Shown: positions 42,128 through 50,580 of the stretch, one piece after another
Numbering within the stretch: the stretch's first letter is position 1
Layout: each line of letters opens with the position of its first letter
The notes under the pieces: model-generated
Seen by the model: only the letters and a program-made list of their open reading frames with translations
Database searches by the model: none
What the model was told of the DNA's origin: nothing
NCBI GenBank assembly: GCA_958296175.1
Contig: OY282448.1
Coordinates: 1,860,472-1,924,471 of the forward strand
Length of the DNA: 64,000 nt
Source of the DNA: an uncultured Chloroflexota bacterium
GTDB lineage: Bacteria > Chloroflexota > UBA11872
Direction: 5' to 3'
Program-made: the position numbers and the translations under genes

Positions 42128-43810
42128 TCAGCTCAAGATCAGCGCCCCCTCGGCCGCCAGCCCCGCCAGCACCTCGCCAACCACCGGCCGCAGCGCGGCA
42201 GGGTCGGCGCGCCCGCCGCCCGTGAACCGCTCCGCCAGCGTTTGCGCAATCTCGGCGCCGCTGCGAGTGCCGTCCACCAGGTTCAACAGCGAGAGCGTCG
42301 GCAGCGAGACCACAATCTCGCGCGCGTCCTCGCCCGCCCCGGCCGGCACCTCGACCCGCGCCACCGGCCGCAGCCCCGCGGCGGTCTCGGCCATCCAGGC
42401 GCGGCAGCCCGCGCCCGGCGCAAAGGCCGGCGTGCTGGCCAGCGCCTGCGCGGGGCCGACCTGCGCCGCGCGCTGCGCCCCGTCCCCGGCCGCCGCCCCC
42501 GCGTCCGGCGCGGCGTCCACGCCCAGGTTCTCGTATGTCACGGCCAGCTGCCCGGGCGTAAAGCCGCCCATGTAGCGGATTGCCGCTTCGGGCGCCTCCT
42601 GCGCCAGGCCCGACGATATGAACACGAACGCCTGCCGCAGCGAGAGGTTCTGGCTCGGGTCCACCAGCCGCTGCGCCGTCCAGAACCACGATTCCTGCAA
42701 GCGCTGCCCGTGGTACCAGTGGTTGGCCATGTCCACGAAGTCCAGCGCCTGGCGCAGGTAGCCCTCCTGATACCAGGCCATCGCCAGCCGGTGCAGGTCG
42801 GGGGTCTCCAGCGAGGTGCGGATAGCCTTGGCCGCGCGGATCACGCCTTGCAGCGCCAGCGCAATGCCCGAGGCCAGAATCGGATCGACGAAGCACGCCG
42901 CGTCCCCCACCAGCAGATATCCGGCCCCGTGGAACTGCCGGCAGATGAACGACCAGTCCGTCACAATCTCGAAGTCGCCCGCCCACGCCCCGCCCTCCAG
43001 CAGCGGGGCGTATTCCTTGCACGCCTCCACCGTGCGGCGGTAGAACGCCTGACGTTGCGCGCGGCTCAGGCCGCGGATGCGCTGCGGGTCTGTGACCAGC
43101 CCAATGCTGCGCAGGTTGCCGGCCAGCGGGATGTGCCACAGCCAGCCGTCGTCCACTGCAACGACGTACACGTTGCCGGCGTCGGTGGGTTCCATGCCCG
43201 CCACCACGTCCGGCAGTTCGCCGCCGCCGCCGTGGTAGTGCCCGAAGAGCGCCACGTGGCGCAGGTCGTGGTTGTGCTGGCGCAGGCGCAGCTGGCGGCC
43301 CAGCACCGACCACTGCCCCGAGGCGTCCACGCACAGCCGCGCGCGCACCTCGCCAGCCGCGCCGGCGGCGTCCACGTACGACAGGCCGGCGACCCGGCCG
43401 TCGGCCATGACGGCGCGCGTGACCTGATGCCCTTCGCGCACGTCCACGCCCTCGTCGCGCGCGTGGTCCAGCAGCAGGCTGTCGAACTCGGCGCGGTCGC
43501 ACTGGTAAGTGAAGGTGCGGTCTTGCGGAACCTCGGAAAAGCGGATGGTCCACGGCTCGCGCGTGCGCCCCCACACGTAGGTGGCGCCGTACTTGCGCGT
43601 GAACCCGGCCCGTTCCACGCGCTCCAGCGCCCCGGTCTTCGCCAGCGCGAACAACACCCCTGGCAGCAACGACTCGCCCACGTGCGGCCGCGGGAAGAAC
43701 TCGCGTTCCAGCAGCAGCGTGCGGTAGCCGGCCTGCGTCAGCAAGGCCGCCAGCGACGACCCGGCCGGCCCGCCCCCGATGACCGCAATATCGACGTCGT
43801 CAGCCCGCAT
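42128..43810 (-). CDS. Flavin-dependent halogenase-like protein with PqqD-like tail
   Basis: 560 residues. FAD-binding GGGPAGS is at 12-18, then PRPHVGESLLPG and a Lys (73) in FTRKYGATYVWG, where CmlS/CndH-type halogenases carry the active-site Lys. WLWHIP at 223-228 fits the halogenase WxWxIP signature, which keeps these enzymes from acting as monooxygenases. GDAACFVDPILASG (302-315) closes the FAD site. Halogenases of this type use FADH2, chloride or bromide and O2. The last about 60 residues (LVDGTRSGAEIAQTLAERF) look like a PqqD-type winged-helix domain, known for binding peptide or carrier substrates. Substrate is unknown. The ATG lies inside the end of the TPR gene (11-bp overlap), so the two are made together. 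A geranylgeranyl-reductase-like enzyme is the alternative reading. Confidence 0.75.
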   Translation of the reverse strand: MRADDVDIAVIGGGPAGSSLAALLTQAGYRTLLLEREFFPRPHVGESLLPGVLFALAKTGALERVERAGFTRKYGATYVWGRTREPWTIRFSEVPQDRTFTYQCDRAEFDSLLLDHARDEGVDVREGHQVTRAVMADGRVAGLSYVDAAGAAGEVRARLCVDASGQWSVLGRQLRLRQHNHDLRHVALFGHYHGGGGELPDVVAGMEPTDAGNVYVVAVDDGWLWHIPLAGNLRSIGLVTDPQRIRGLSRAQRQAFYRRTVEACKEYAPLLEGGAWAGDFEIVTDWSFICRQFHGAGYLLVGDAACFVDPILASGIALALQGVIRAAKAIRTSLETPDLHRLAMAWYQEGYLRQALDFVDMANHWYHGQRLQESWFWTAQRLVDPSQNLSLRQAFVFISSGLAQEAPEAAIRYMGGFTPGQLAVTYENLGVDAAPDAGAAAGDGAQRAAQVGPAQALASTPAFAPGAGCRAWMAETAAGLRPVARVEVPAGAGEDAREIVVSLPTLSLLNLVDGTRSGAEIAQTLAERFTGGGRADPAALRPVVGEVLAGLAAEGALILS

Positions 43811-45650
43811 CGACGGCGCTCCGACGTTCGGCGGCGCGCTGACGACGGCGCCTGGCCAGGGCCAGATTCTGCGAGATGACCCGATGCTGGCTCGGATGCG
43901 TGGGGGCGGGGTAGGCCTGCAAGGCGTGCCCGTAGTGCGCGGCGGCCTCGTCGAACAGTTCCACGTCGTCCTCGTTCGCCAGGCTCAGCAGCACGCCGGC
44001 CAGGTTATTGTGCGCCGCCGCGGCCTGCGGCGGCGCGTTCGGCCCGCGCCAGACGCGCAGCGCGGCCCGAAACGCCTCCGCGCTGGCGGCCAGATCGTCA
44101 CGCGTCCCGCCTCGGGCGCGCATGGCCAGCGCCAGCCCCAGGTTGAACTGCGCCGCGGCGTGCGGCTGCGGATGCGCGGCCAGCGGCCGCGCGCGGCGCG
44201 ACGCCCGCAGCCGCTCGATCGCGCGGTCCAGCATCGCGCCGTCACCAGCCGCCGCATGCAGCGACAGATACACCAGCCCCGCGTTGAGCTGACTGCCCCC
44301 CGCATCCTCGGGCATGCCCAGCGCCGTCCACAGGTCCGCCGCCTGGTCCAGCGCCTCGGCAGCGGCGTGCAGCGAGACCTGCCGCCCCTGACTGGCCGCC
44401 GTCATCATGGCCGACCCCAGGTTGTTGGCCAGTTGAGCCGTGAGCGCGCGGTCGTCCCCGCCGGAAGCCTCGTCGAGGCCCTGCTGGAACGCCGTCACGG
44501 CGGCGTCCACGGCCGCGGCCGACCCTCGCTGCGCCAGCTCCACCTGAGCCAGGCCGCGGGCGTTCCAGGTGGCCGCGCGCTCGCCGCGCTGCCCGCGTTC
44601 CGTCAGCCGCGCCAGCGACGCTTCCCACGCAGCGTCCGCCCGCGCCAGATGCGCCGCGCGCTCGCCGCCGCTGCACCCCATCCAGGCGTCTCCCATGGCC
44701 CGGTACACGCGCGCCAGGTCCGCCGGCCGCTGCTCGATGCCCGGCAGCGCCGCCGCTCGCTCGTAGCTGGCGATGGCTTCGCGCAGGTTCGCGTCGCGCT
44801 CGCCCGCCGTCCGCGCGGCGTACGCCGCCGCTCGGTTGGCCAGGATGGGCAGCGCGGCCTCCAGGTTGCGGTCGTCCACCAGCCGCGCCGCTTCGTCGAA
44901 GCGCGCCAGCGCAGTCTCGGCCTGCGGCCCCGTGCCGCCGGCCCGTGCGGCCAGCAGCCTGGCAGAGTCGTTGAGCACCTCGGCCAGCAGCGGCGGCGCC
45001 CCCGAGACCCGCGCCGCCGCGATCGCCGCCTCGAACATGTCGGCCGCCCCACGCTGCGCCGCCTCGAACGTGTCGGCCGCCCCACGCTGCGCCGCCGCCT
45101 CGAACATGTCGGCCGCTTCACGCTGCGCCGCCGCCGCGAACGTGTCGGCCGCTTCACGCTGCGCTGCCGCGTCGTCCGGCCCGCCGCCTTGCGCCAGCAG
45201 CCGCGCGCCGCCGGCCAGCAGCCGCGCCTGGAGCGCCGCATGCCCCGTTTGCGCCAACGCGCCGGCCGCGGTTCGATAGGTGCGCAGCGCCGCCGACCGG
45301 CGGTCGGCCCGCCACTGCGCCAGCCCCAGCCGCTCGCTGGCGCCCGCAAACAGGTCCGGCATTTCCTGCGGGCCGAACACGATCAGACAGCGCGCCGCCG
45401 CGGCCGCCGCTTCCAGCGCGCCGCGCCCCCCGCCGCCGCTGCCCAACAGCGCCCCGTGATTGCCGCCGCCCAGCAGCGCCCCGGCCAGGTCGTAGTTGAT
45501 CAGCGCGAATTCGACCGGATGGGTCTCGACGCTCACCTGCGCCTGCGCCAGACGCAGTTCCGCCGCGGCCGCGGCAGGGTCCCGCCCGCGCAGCGCCAAC
45601 GCCCGCGCGCGCCGCTCGAGCGCGTCGTCAACAGACCCCGCCGCCACCAT
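43800..45650 (-). CDS. TPR-like repeat protein
   Basis: 616 residues, almost wholly Ala-rich helices in TPR-like pairs (for example NNLGSAMMTAAS..ALDQAADLWTALGMPEDAG and AAHNNLAGVLLSLANEDDVELFDEAAAHYGHAL). No catalytic motif, signal or membrane helix is seen. Near residues 160-210 the motif AAQREAADTF/AAQRGAADMF repeats four times, encoded by 36-39 bp near-perfect tandem repeats at about 45039-45180, a likely site of length variation. ATG 45650 is chosen because upstream frame runs through the palindromic repeat. TPR proteins scaffold partners. The 11-bp overlap with the halogenase-like gene suggests it binds that enzyme or its substrate protein. Confidence 0.75.
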   Translation of the reverse strand: MVAAGSVDDALERRARALALRGRDPAAAAAELRLAQAQVSVETHPVEFALINYDLAGALLGGGNHGALLGSGGGGRGALEAAAAAARCLIVFGPQEMPDLFAGASERLGLAQWRADRRSAALRTYRTAAGALAQTGHAALQARLLAGGARLLAQGGGPDDAAAQREAADTFAAAAQREAADMFEAAAQRGAADTFEAAQRGAADMFEAAIAAARVSGAPPLLAEVLNDSARLLAARAGGTGPQAETALARFDEAARLVDDRNLEAALPILANRAAAYAARTAGERDANLREAIASYERAAALPGIEQRPADLARVYRAMGDAWMGCSGGERAAHLARADAAWEASLARLTERGQRGERAATWNARGLAQVELAQRGSAAAVDAAVTAFQQGLDEASGGDDRALTAQLANNLGSAMMTAASQGRQVSLHAAAEALDQAADLWTALGMPEDAGGSQLNAGLVYLSLHAAAGDGAMLDRAIERLRASRRARPLAAHPQPHAAAQFNLGLALAMRARGGTRDDLAASAEAFRAALRVWRGPNAPPQAAAAHNNLAGVLLSLANEDDVELFDEAAAHYGHALQAYPAPTHPSQHRVISQNLALARRRRQRAAERRSAVDAG

Positions 45651-45725
45651 CGCCCCCCAAGCGCCCAGAACATGCAGTCTACGAGCCGCCCCCGCCACTT
45701 CCCCGCCTCCCCCTCCCCCCTTCTT

Positions 45726-45758
45726 ACCCTCTCCCTCTGGGAGAGGGCAGGGTGAGGG
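45726..45758. repeat. Single copy of the palindromic repeat core
   Basis: ACCCTCTCCCTCTGGGAGAG followed by GGCAGGGTGAGGG is one copy of the core found in the arrays at 18861 and 57400. It lies in the divergent spacer between the TPR gene and the dioxygenases and just upstream of their proposed promoter. Confidence 0.75.
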
Positions 45759-45777
45759 TCTTTCGCCCGCCCAACAG

Positions 45778-45806
45778 TTCACCGCGCCCTGCGAATCGGG
45801 TAGCAT
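45778..45806 (+). promoter_or_regulatory. Candidate sigma-70-type promoter for the dioxygenase run
   Basis: TTCACC (45778-45783) and TAGCAT (45801-45806) each match four of six consensus positions and are separated by exactly 17 bp. The start codon of the LacI-like remnant is 20 bp downstream. This is a weak but well-spaced pair. Confidence 0.35.
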
Positions 45807-45825
45807 CAGGCACCGGCTGTGCAAG

Positions 45826-45870
45826 ATGCCGTCCGTCCGCAACGTTGCCGCGGAGGCAGGAGTGTCACCA
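45826..45870 (+). pseudogene. Remnant of a LacI-type helix-turn-helix N-terminus
   Basis: ATG 45826 opens a frame reading MPSVRNVAAEAGVSPMAVA that runs in frame into the dioxygenase. This is nearly identical to the start of LacI-family regulators (xSVRDVAAxAGVSPMTVSR). The rest of a regulator is absent. The GGAGGCAGGAG that now serves as ribosome site for the dioxygenase ATG at 45871 is part of this remnant. Either the regulator was deleted and its 5' end kept as leader, or the dioxygenase is made with this extra N-terminus. Confidence 0.5.
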
Positions 45871-46674
45871 ATGGCGGTCGCAGAACCCAAACTGCGCGTG
45901 CTCACCCCCGAACAGGTCAACGCCTTTCAGGCCAACGGCCACGTCACCGTCGAAGACCTGTTGACGCCCGACGAGGTTGCGCGTCTGGCCGAACGCGCCG
46001 ATTTCATCGCCGCTGGCAAGGCCACGCACATCCCCGAAGAAAGCGTGCAGCTCGAACGCATCTTCCGCGAGGGCGAGCGCGAAGTCGTCGACCAGGTGCT
46101 CTCCGTCCGCAAGCTCTACAACCTGGCCGTTTACGACGACCAGCTCTGGACCCAGCACGCGGCCAGCCCCAAGATCGTGGACGTCATCGCCGACCTGCTG
46201 GGCACCGACGACATCAAGCTCTACGGCGACCAACTGTTCATGAAGCCGCCCGCCATCGGCGCCGAGCAGCCCTGGCACCAGGACTCGGCCTCCTGGCGCG
46301 ACATCCTGCCCATGGATCTGGTCACCGCCTGGACGGCCATCGACGACGCCACGGTGGAGAACGGCTGTCTGAACTTCGCGCCCGGCACGCACCGCTGGGG
46401 CATGCTGACCCGACCGCGCCTGACGCCGTTGCTGGACGACCTGGGCAGCGCGCCGTGGCCGGTCGTCCCTGCGCCGCTCAGCTCGGGCAGCGTCAGCTTC
46501 CATCACAGCCTGGTGCTGCACCAGAGCAACGCCAACACCTCCGGCAAGCGCCGCCGCGGGTACGCCTGCCACTACATGCGCGCCGCGTCCTACAAGGACG
46601 AGTCGGTTACCGACGCGCCCAAGATGCCGACGTTCAAGCAGGTGCGCGGACGCTCCTTCGCCGGCCGGGTGTGA
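45871..46674 (+). CDS. Phytanoyl-CoA dioxygenase family protein (paralogue 1)
   Basis: 267 residues of the Fe(II)/2-oxoglutarate oxygenase superfamily. The iron triad is HQD (His136, Asp138 in PWHQDS) with the distal His in SFHHSLVLHQS, and the 2-oxoglutarate Arg follows in GKRRRGY. LFMKPPAIG and DLVTAWTAIDDATVENGCL are conserved. Family members hydroxylate fatty acyl-CoA or small molecules. The Asp ligand means hydroxylase chemistry, not halogenation. ATG 45871 follows GGAGGCAGGAG. The frame continues upstream into the LacI-like remnant. It is the first of three tandem paralogues. Confidence 0.88.
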   Translation: MAVAEPKLRVLTPEQVNAFQANGHVTVEDLLTPDEVARLAERADFIAAGKATHIPEESVQLERIFREGEREVVDQVLSVRKLYNLAVYDDQLWTQHAASPKIVDVIADLLGTDDIKLYGDQLFMKPPAIGAEQPWHQDSASWRDILPMDLVTAWTAIDDATVENGCLNFAPGTHRWGMLTRPRLTPLLDDLGSAPWPVVPAPLSSGSVSFHHSLVLHQSNANTSGKRRRGYACHYMRAASYKDESVTDAPKMPTFKQVRGRSFAGRV

Positions 46675-46711
46675 GCGTGCGCGGCCCGCAGCCCCGCACG
46701 AGGCCCCGCAG

Positions 46712-47503
46712 GTGACGGCCAGAACGCCCCGCGTGCTTACCGAGGCCCAGCTGGCCGACTTCTGGCGCGACGGGTATCTGATCGTCGATGATCTGGTCGA
46801 CCCCGACCTGATCGCGCGCATGGGCCAGCGCGCCGACCTCATCGCCTCGGGCGCAGCAGACGACGTTCCTCAGCACTACGTGCAGTTGGAGCGCCGCTTC
46901 GCCGACGGCCAGACGGCGGTTGCCGACCGCACGACCGCCGTGCGCAAGATGTATCAACTGGCGCGCCGCGACCCGGTGCTGCGCGAACACGCCTTCGGCG
47001 CCGCCGTGGTCGACGTTATCGGCGACCTGCTGGGCACGGACGATCTCAAGCTCTACAACGACCAGCTCTTCATGAAACCCGCCTTCCACGGCGCGGCGCA
47101 GCATTGGCACCAGGACTCGCAAGCCTGGAGCAACATGTTCCCCATGGACCTCGTCACCGCCTGGACCGCGATCGACCAGGCCACCATCGCCAACGGCTGC
47201 CTGTGGATGGCCGTCGGCAGCCACCGCTGGGGCATGGTGCCCGCGTCGCACAAAGACCAGATCGAAGCCCTGTTCGACGGCGAGTGGCCGATCGAGCCGG
47301 TCGAACTGCGCCCAGGCAGCGTCAGCTTCCACCACAGCCTCACTTACCATTCCAGCCGTCCCAACACCACGCCGCGCCGCCGCCGCGGCTACGCCACGCA
47401 CTACATGCGCTCGCGCACCTGGTACGACCCCGCCGTGCGCGTGCGTGACGACCTGCTGCCGTTCGAGTTGATTCGCGGCCGCGAATTTCCGGGGTGCGCG
47501 TGA
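46712..47503 (+). CDS. Phytanoyl-CoA dioxygenase family protein (paralogue 2)
   Basis: 263 residues, starting at a GTG 37 bp after paralogue 1. Iron ligands His133 and Asp135 lie in HWHQDSQ, and the distal His is in SFHHSLTYHSS. It departs from the other two copies in LFMKPAFHGAAQ (they have KPPAIGA), next to the active site, and lacks the Pro-rich insert of copy 1. The similarity of all three proteins across their length shows descent by tandem duplication, with substrate divergence likely. It overlaps copy 3. Confidence 0.87.
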   Translation: MTARTPRVLTEAQLADFWRDGYLIVDDLVDPDLIARMGQRADLIASGAADDVPQHYVQLERRFADGQTAVADRTTAVRKMYQLARRDPVLREHAFGAAVVDVIGDLLGTDDLKLYNDQLFMKPAFHGAAQHWHQDSQAWSNMFPMDLVTAWTAIDQATIANGCLWMAVGSHRWGMVPASHKDQIEALFDGEWPIEPVELRPGSVSFHHSLTYHSSRPNTTPRRRRGYATHYMRSRTWYDPAVRVRDDLLPFELIRGREFPGCA

Positions 47504-48321
47504 ACGTCGTCATCGACGAACAGCGCGTGCAGTCCACGCCCCTGCGCCGGCTGCGCCCGGACGACGTCCGGCGCTTCTGGCGCGACGGCTGGCTCGTCGT
47601 CGAGGACCTGGCGCCGCCGGACGCCGTTGCCCGCCTGGGCAGCCGCGCCGACGCGATCGCGCGCGGCGAGGTGGCCGGCCTGGACCCCGACCGCGTGCAA
47701 AAGGAACAGCGCGTGCGCGCCGGCGAAGTCACCGCCGCCGCCCCGGAGCTGGAAGTCCGCAAGCTCTACTGGCTGGCCGGGCGCGACCCCGTCCTGGAAG
47801 GGCACGTCCGCCACCCGGCCATCGTCGACGCTGTCGCCGACCTGCTGGACACCGACGACCTCAAGCTCTACGCCGACCAACTCTTCATGAAGCCCCCCGC
47901 CATCGGGGCGGCGCAGCCCTGGCATCAGGATTCCCGCTCGTTCGCCGATATCTTTCCCATGGATCTGGTCACGGCCTGGACGGCCATCGACGACGCCACG
48001 CTGGACAACGGCTGTTTGGAGTTCGTCTCCGGCAGCCACCGCTGGGGGCTGATCGACGACCAGGAATTCGAGGAACTGCGCGCGCGGATCGGAACCGACC
48101 CGGAACTCGCGGCCTCGCCCGGCCCGCTGCGCTCGGGCAGCGTCAGCTTTCACCACAGCCTCACCTGGCACGCCAGCCGCGCCAACGTCAGCGCCGCGCG
48201 CCGCCGCGGCTACGCGGCGCACTACATGCGCGCCGACGCCCGCCGCGCCGCCGCCATCCAAGGCCCGGCCGTGCCGCCCCCGCTCCAAATCCGCGGCCGC
48301 TCGTTCCGCGGCTGCGTCTAG
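47500..48321 (+). CDS. Phytanoyl-CoA dioxygenase family protein (paralogue 3)
   Basis: 273 residues from GTG 47500, which overlaps the stop of paralogue 2 as GTGA. An earlier GTG at 47494 is also open. His142 and Asp144 in PWHQDSRSF bind iron, and SFHHSLTWHASRANVSAARRR carries the distal His and the 2-oxoglutarate Arg. An N-terminal extension of about 12 residues and an insertion near LIDDQEFEELRARIG set it apart. It is the last gene of the run and faces a convergent Gfo/Idh gene 63 bp away. Confidence 0.87.
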   Translation: MNVVIDEQRVQSTPLRRLRPDDVRRFWRDGWLVVEDLAPPDAVARLGSRADAIARGEVAGLDPDRVQKEQRVRAGEVTAAAPELEVRKLYWLAGRDPVLEGHVRHPAIVDAVADLLDTDDLKLYADQLFMKPPAIGAAQPWHQDSRSFADIFPMDLVTAWTAIDDATLDNGCLEFVSGSHRWGLIDDQEFEELRARIGTDPELAASPGPLRSGSVSFHHSLTWHASRANVSAARRRGYAAHYMRADARRAAAIQGPAVPPPLQIRGRSFRGCV

Positions 48322-48384
48322 CCGCCCCCGCGCCGCGCCGACGCCCGCCGCTCGAATCCGCGCCGCTGCGGCCGCGGCCCGCGC

Positions 48385-49476
48385 TCAGCCGGAGGCAGCC
48401 TCGGGAATCGTCACCTGCTGCCGCATCCCCGTCGCGCACGAGCGGTAGGCCGCCTGCACGGCTTCGTTCACCCACATCCCCGCCTCGTTCTCCACCGGCG
48501 GCGGCGTCCCGTCCCGGCAGGCGCGGAAGAAGGCGCTCGTAATCAGGTCGTACTCGTTGGCGGACGCGCCCTCGCCGCTGAACGTCCAGCGCTTGTGCGG
48601 CGCGCTGGCGTGCACCCCGCGGGTCGACATCCATTCCAGCGGCACGCCCAGCTTCGTGCCGCCCGGGTTGAACCGCAGCCAGCCGTCGCGCCCCCACAGG
48701 ATGAACCCGGCGTGGCGGCCCGCCCCGTACTCGCCCTTGCTGACGTAATAGCCCGCGCTCAGGTTGCCCACCATGCCGCTGGCGAATTCGACGGTCACCG
48801 AGGCGGCGTCTTCCACCGGCAGCGGCTGGCCGCCCACCACCCCCGTCACGGCGCTCACCGACGCAAAGTCGTCGCCCGTGACGAAGCGCATCAAATCCAG
48901 GTAATGGCAGCCCAGAAAGGTCAGGAACCCGCCGCCCGCCCGCGCCTTGTCGAAAACCCAGCCGCCCTGCAGCGTGGCCCACTGGTGCGTGCGGTCGTGG
49001 TCGGCCACCAGCCAGGCGTGGCAGGCAAACAAGTCGCCCAGCAGCCCCTCCCGCACGATCCGGCGCGCCTCCTGCACCACCGGCCGCTGCCGCGTCGTAT
49101 ACGCAATCGTCAGGTTCAGCCCCGCGGCCTGCGCCGTGCGGTAGAGCTGCCGGTAGTCGTCCAGCTCGGCAAACCCCGGCTTCTCGTGCCAGACGTGGCA
49201 CCCCGCGCGCAGCGCCGCCTCGATCATGGCCGGCATGCGCCAGGCCTCCAGACTGACCAGCGCCGCCTGGGGGCGAAACTCGCCAAACATCGCTTCCGCG
49301 TCCGTATAGCAGGCTGCCGACCCACCCACCGCCGCCCGCGCCGCCTCGAACGTCCCGCCCGTGGCGTCGAGCACCGCCACGCTCCCCACCTCCGGGTTGC
49401 GCGCAGCCGCGTACAGCGACCCCAAATGGTTTCCCGTCGGCTCGATCATCAGCGCAACGCGCAGCGCATCGGCCAC
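48385..49476 (-). CDS. Gfo/Idh/MocA family oxidoreductase
   Basis: 363 residues. The N-terminus VALMIEPTGNHLGSLYAAARN is an unusual nucleotide loop in place of GxGxxG. HEKPGFAELDDY carries the EKP lysine, and GCHYLDLMRFVTGD has the His/Asp of the substrate domain. The protein should oxidise or reduce a sugar-like substrate with NAD(P). GTG 49476 is supported by GGGGAG seven bases before it. It lies 65 bp downstream of an unknown gene on the same strand. Confidence 0.82.
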   Translation of the reverse strand: MADALRVALMIEPTGNHLGSLYAAARNPEVGSVAVLDATGGTFEAARAAVGGSAACYTDAEAMFGEFRPQAALVSLEAWRMPAMIEAALRAGCHVWHEKPGFAELDDYRQLYRTAQAAGLNLTIAYTTRQRPVVQEARRIVREGLLGDLFACHAWLVADHDRTHQWATLQGGWVFDKARAGGGFLTFLGCHYLDLMRFVTGDDFASVSAVTGVVGGQPLPVEDAASVTVEFASGMVGNLSAGYYVSKGEYGAGRHAGFILWGRDGWLRFNPGGTKLGVPLEWMSTRGVHASAPHKRWTFSGEGASANEYDLITSAFFRACRDGTPPPVENEAGMWVNEAVQAAYRSCATGMRQQVTIPEAASG

Positions 49477-49541
49477 GTCAGGCTCCCCGAAAGCGTGCCG
49501 CCGGCCGCGGCGTCGGTTCCGCCCCAGTGTGCGCCGATGCG

Positions 49542-50396
49542 CTACGCGGCGCCAGAGACTCGGGCGAGCACGACCTCGGCGCGGCGTTTCCAGACTTCGT
49601 TGAAGACCAGCGGCGCGGGGCGGCCGCGCTCGACGCCGGGGGGTTCCACGGCGCCTTCGCGCAGCTCGTTGCGGTCGCGGCCGCGCACCTGGTGGTACCA
49701 GGAGAGTTCGCTGGCGGCCGGCTCGATCTCGCGGCGCAGGATGAACTCGACGTGATCGAACGAGCTGAACGCCGCCGCGGCCAGAAACACGCGGTCCAGC
49801 CCCTGCCCGTCCCAAGTGGCGAGATCCGGCAGGATGACGGGCTCCGTGCACACCTGGAACTTCTGGTTGGCACGATCGAAGTTGATGAGCTCCACCGGGA
49901 ACTCCACGGTCACGCTGAGGCCGGTGGTCTCGTCCCGATAGGTGCAGGCGGCGTTGATCCGTGCGCCGTCCAGCGTGGCGGCAATGAGGCCGCCCACGCT
50001 GGTCAGCGGGCTGACGTTCGGGAGCCGGCGGATGGCAACGTCGAAGGCGGCGTACTTCTCCGCAATGACCTGGCGGCGCACGTCTTCCGTTTCGTTCGAC
50101 GGCCGCTTGGCGATGGGAACGCTGAGGGATTCGGAAAAGACGGCCCGATATTCGCCGCTTGGGATTTGGAAGAGGTTGTCGCTGACGATGGTGTATTCGG
50201 CGCGGCACGGCGCGATGACGTAGCACGTAAAGACCTCGCCCGCGTCCGATCGGACTTCGAGCCGCGCGTCGGCCTGGAGCCGTACGCTCACGACGTCGCC
50301 AGGGTCGGCCAGCAGGCCGCCCGCATAGGCGTAAACGGGGTCCGGGACGTGCGGGTGGTGGGTCCAGGTGAGAAACGACCGAGAAAAGTCGATCAT
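49542..50396 (-). CDS. Protein of unknown function, 284 residues
   Basis: I do not recognise a family. ATG 50396 opens MIDFSRSFLTWTHHPHVP. The body is rich in beta-strand-forming stretches with many charged residues (VVSVRLQADARLEVRSD, TGLSVTVEFPVELINFDRA). No signal peptide, membrane helix, Cys cluster or nucleotide motif is visible. WTHHPHVPDP at the N-terminus could contribute metal ligands. Its position 65 bp upstream of a Gfo/Idh gene, and opposite an enolase-superfamily gene 184 bp away, suggests small-molecule catabolism. That is only context. Confidence 0.6.
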   Translation of the reverse strand: MIDFSRSFLTWTHHPHVPDPVYAYAGGLLADPGDVVSVRLQADARLEVRSDAGEVFTCYVIAPCRAEYTIVSDNLFQIPSGEYRAVFSESLSVPIAKRPSNETEDVRRQVIAEKYAAFDVAIRRLPNVSPLTSVGGLIAATLDGARINAACTYRDETTGLSVTVEFPVELINFDRANQKFQVCTEPVILPDLATWDGQGLDRVFLAAAAFSSFDHVEFILRREIEPAASELSWYHQVRGRDRNELREGAVEPPGVERGRPAPLVFNEVWKRRAEVVLARVSGAA

Positions 50397-50580
50397 CGCG
50401 GGTCTCCCGGCGGCGGGTGCGGCGAGCATAACCGCCTTCGGGCGCGCGTCGTGGCCAGCCTTGCTCCCAGGAACGCAGGTGCGGCGCAAACGCGCGGCGG
50501 TGCCCGGCGCATTCCGCGCGCCGCGTCAAATGCGCCCGTTCGCGCTAGGCTGCCCGGGCCGCGGCGCGGGAGCTTCGGAC

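Noticed and set aside
45871..48321. The dioxygenases as Fe/2-oxoglutarate halogenases
   Set aside because: All three keep Asp in the HxD motif (HQD). Halogenases of that family have Ala or Gly there to make room for chloride.
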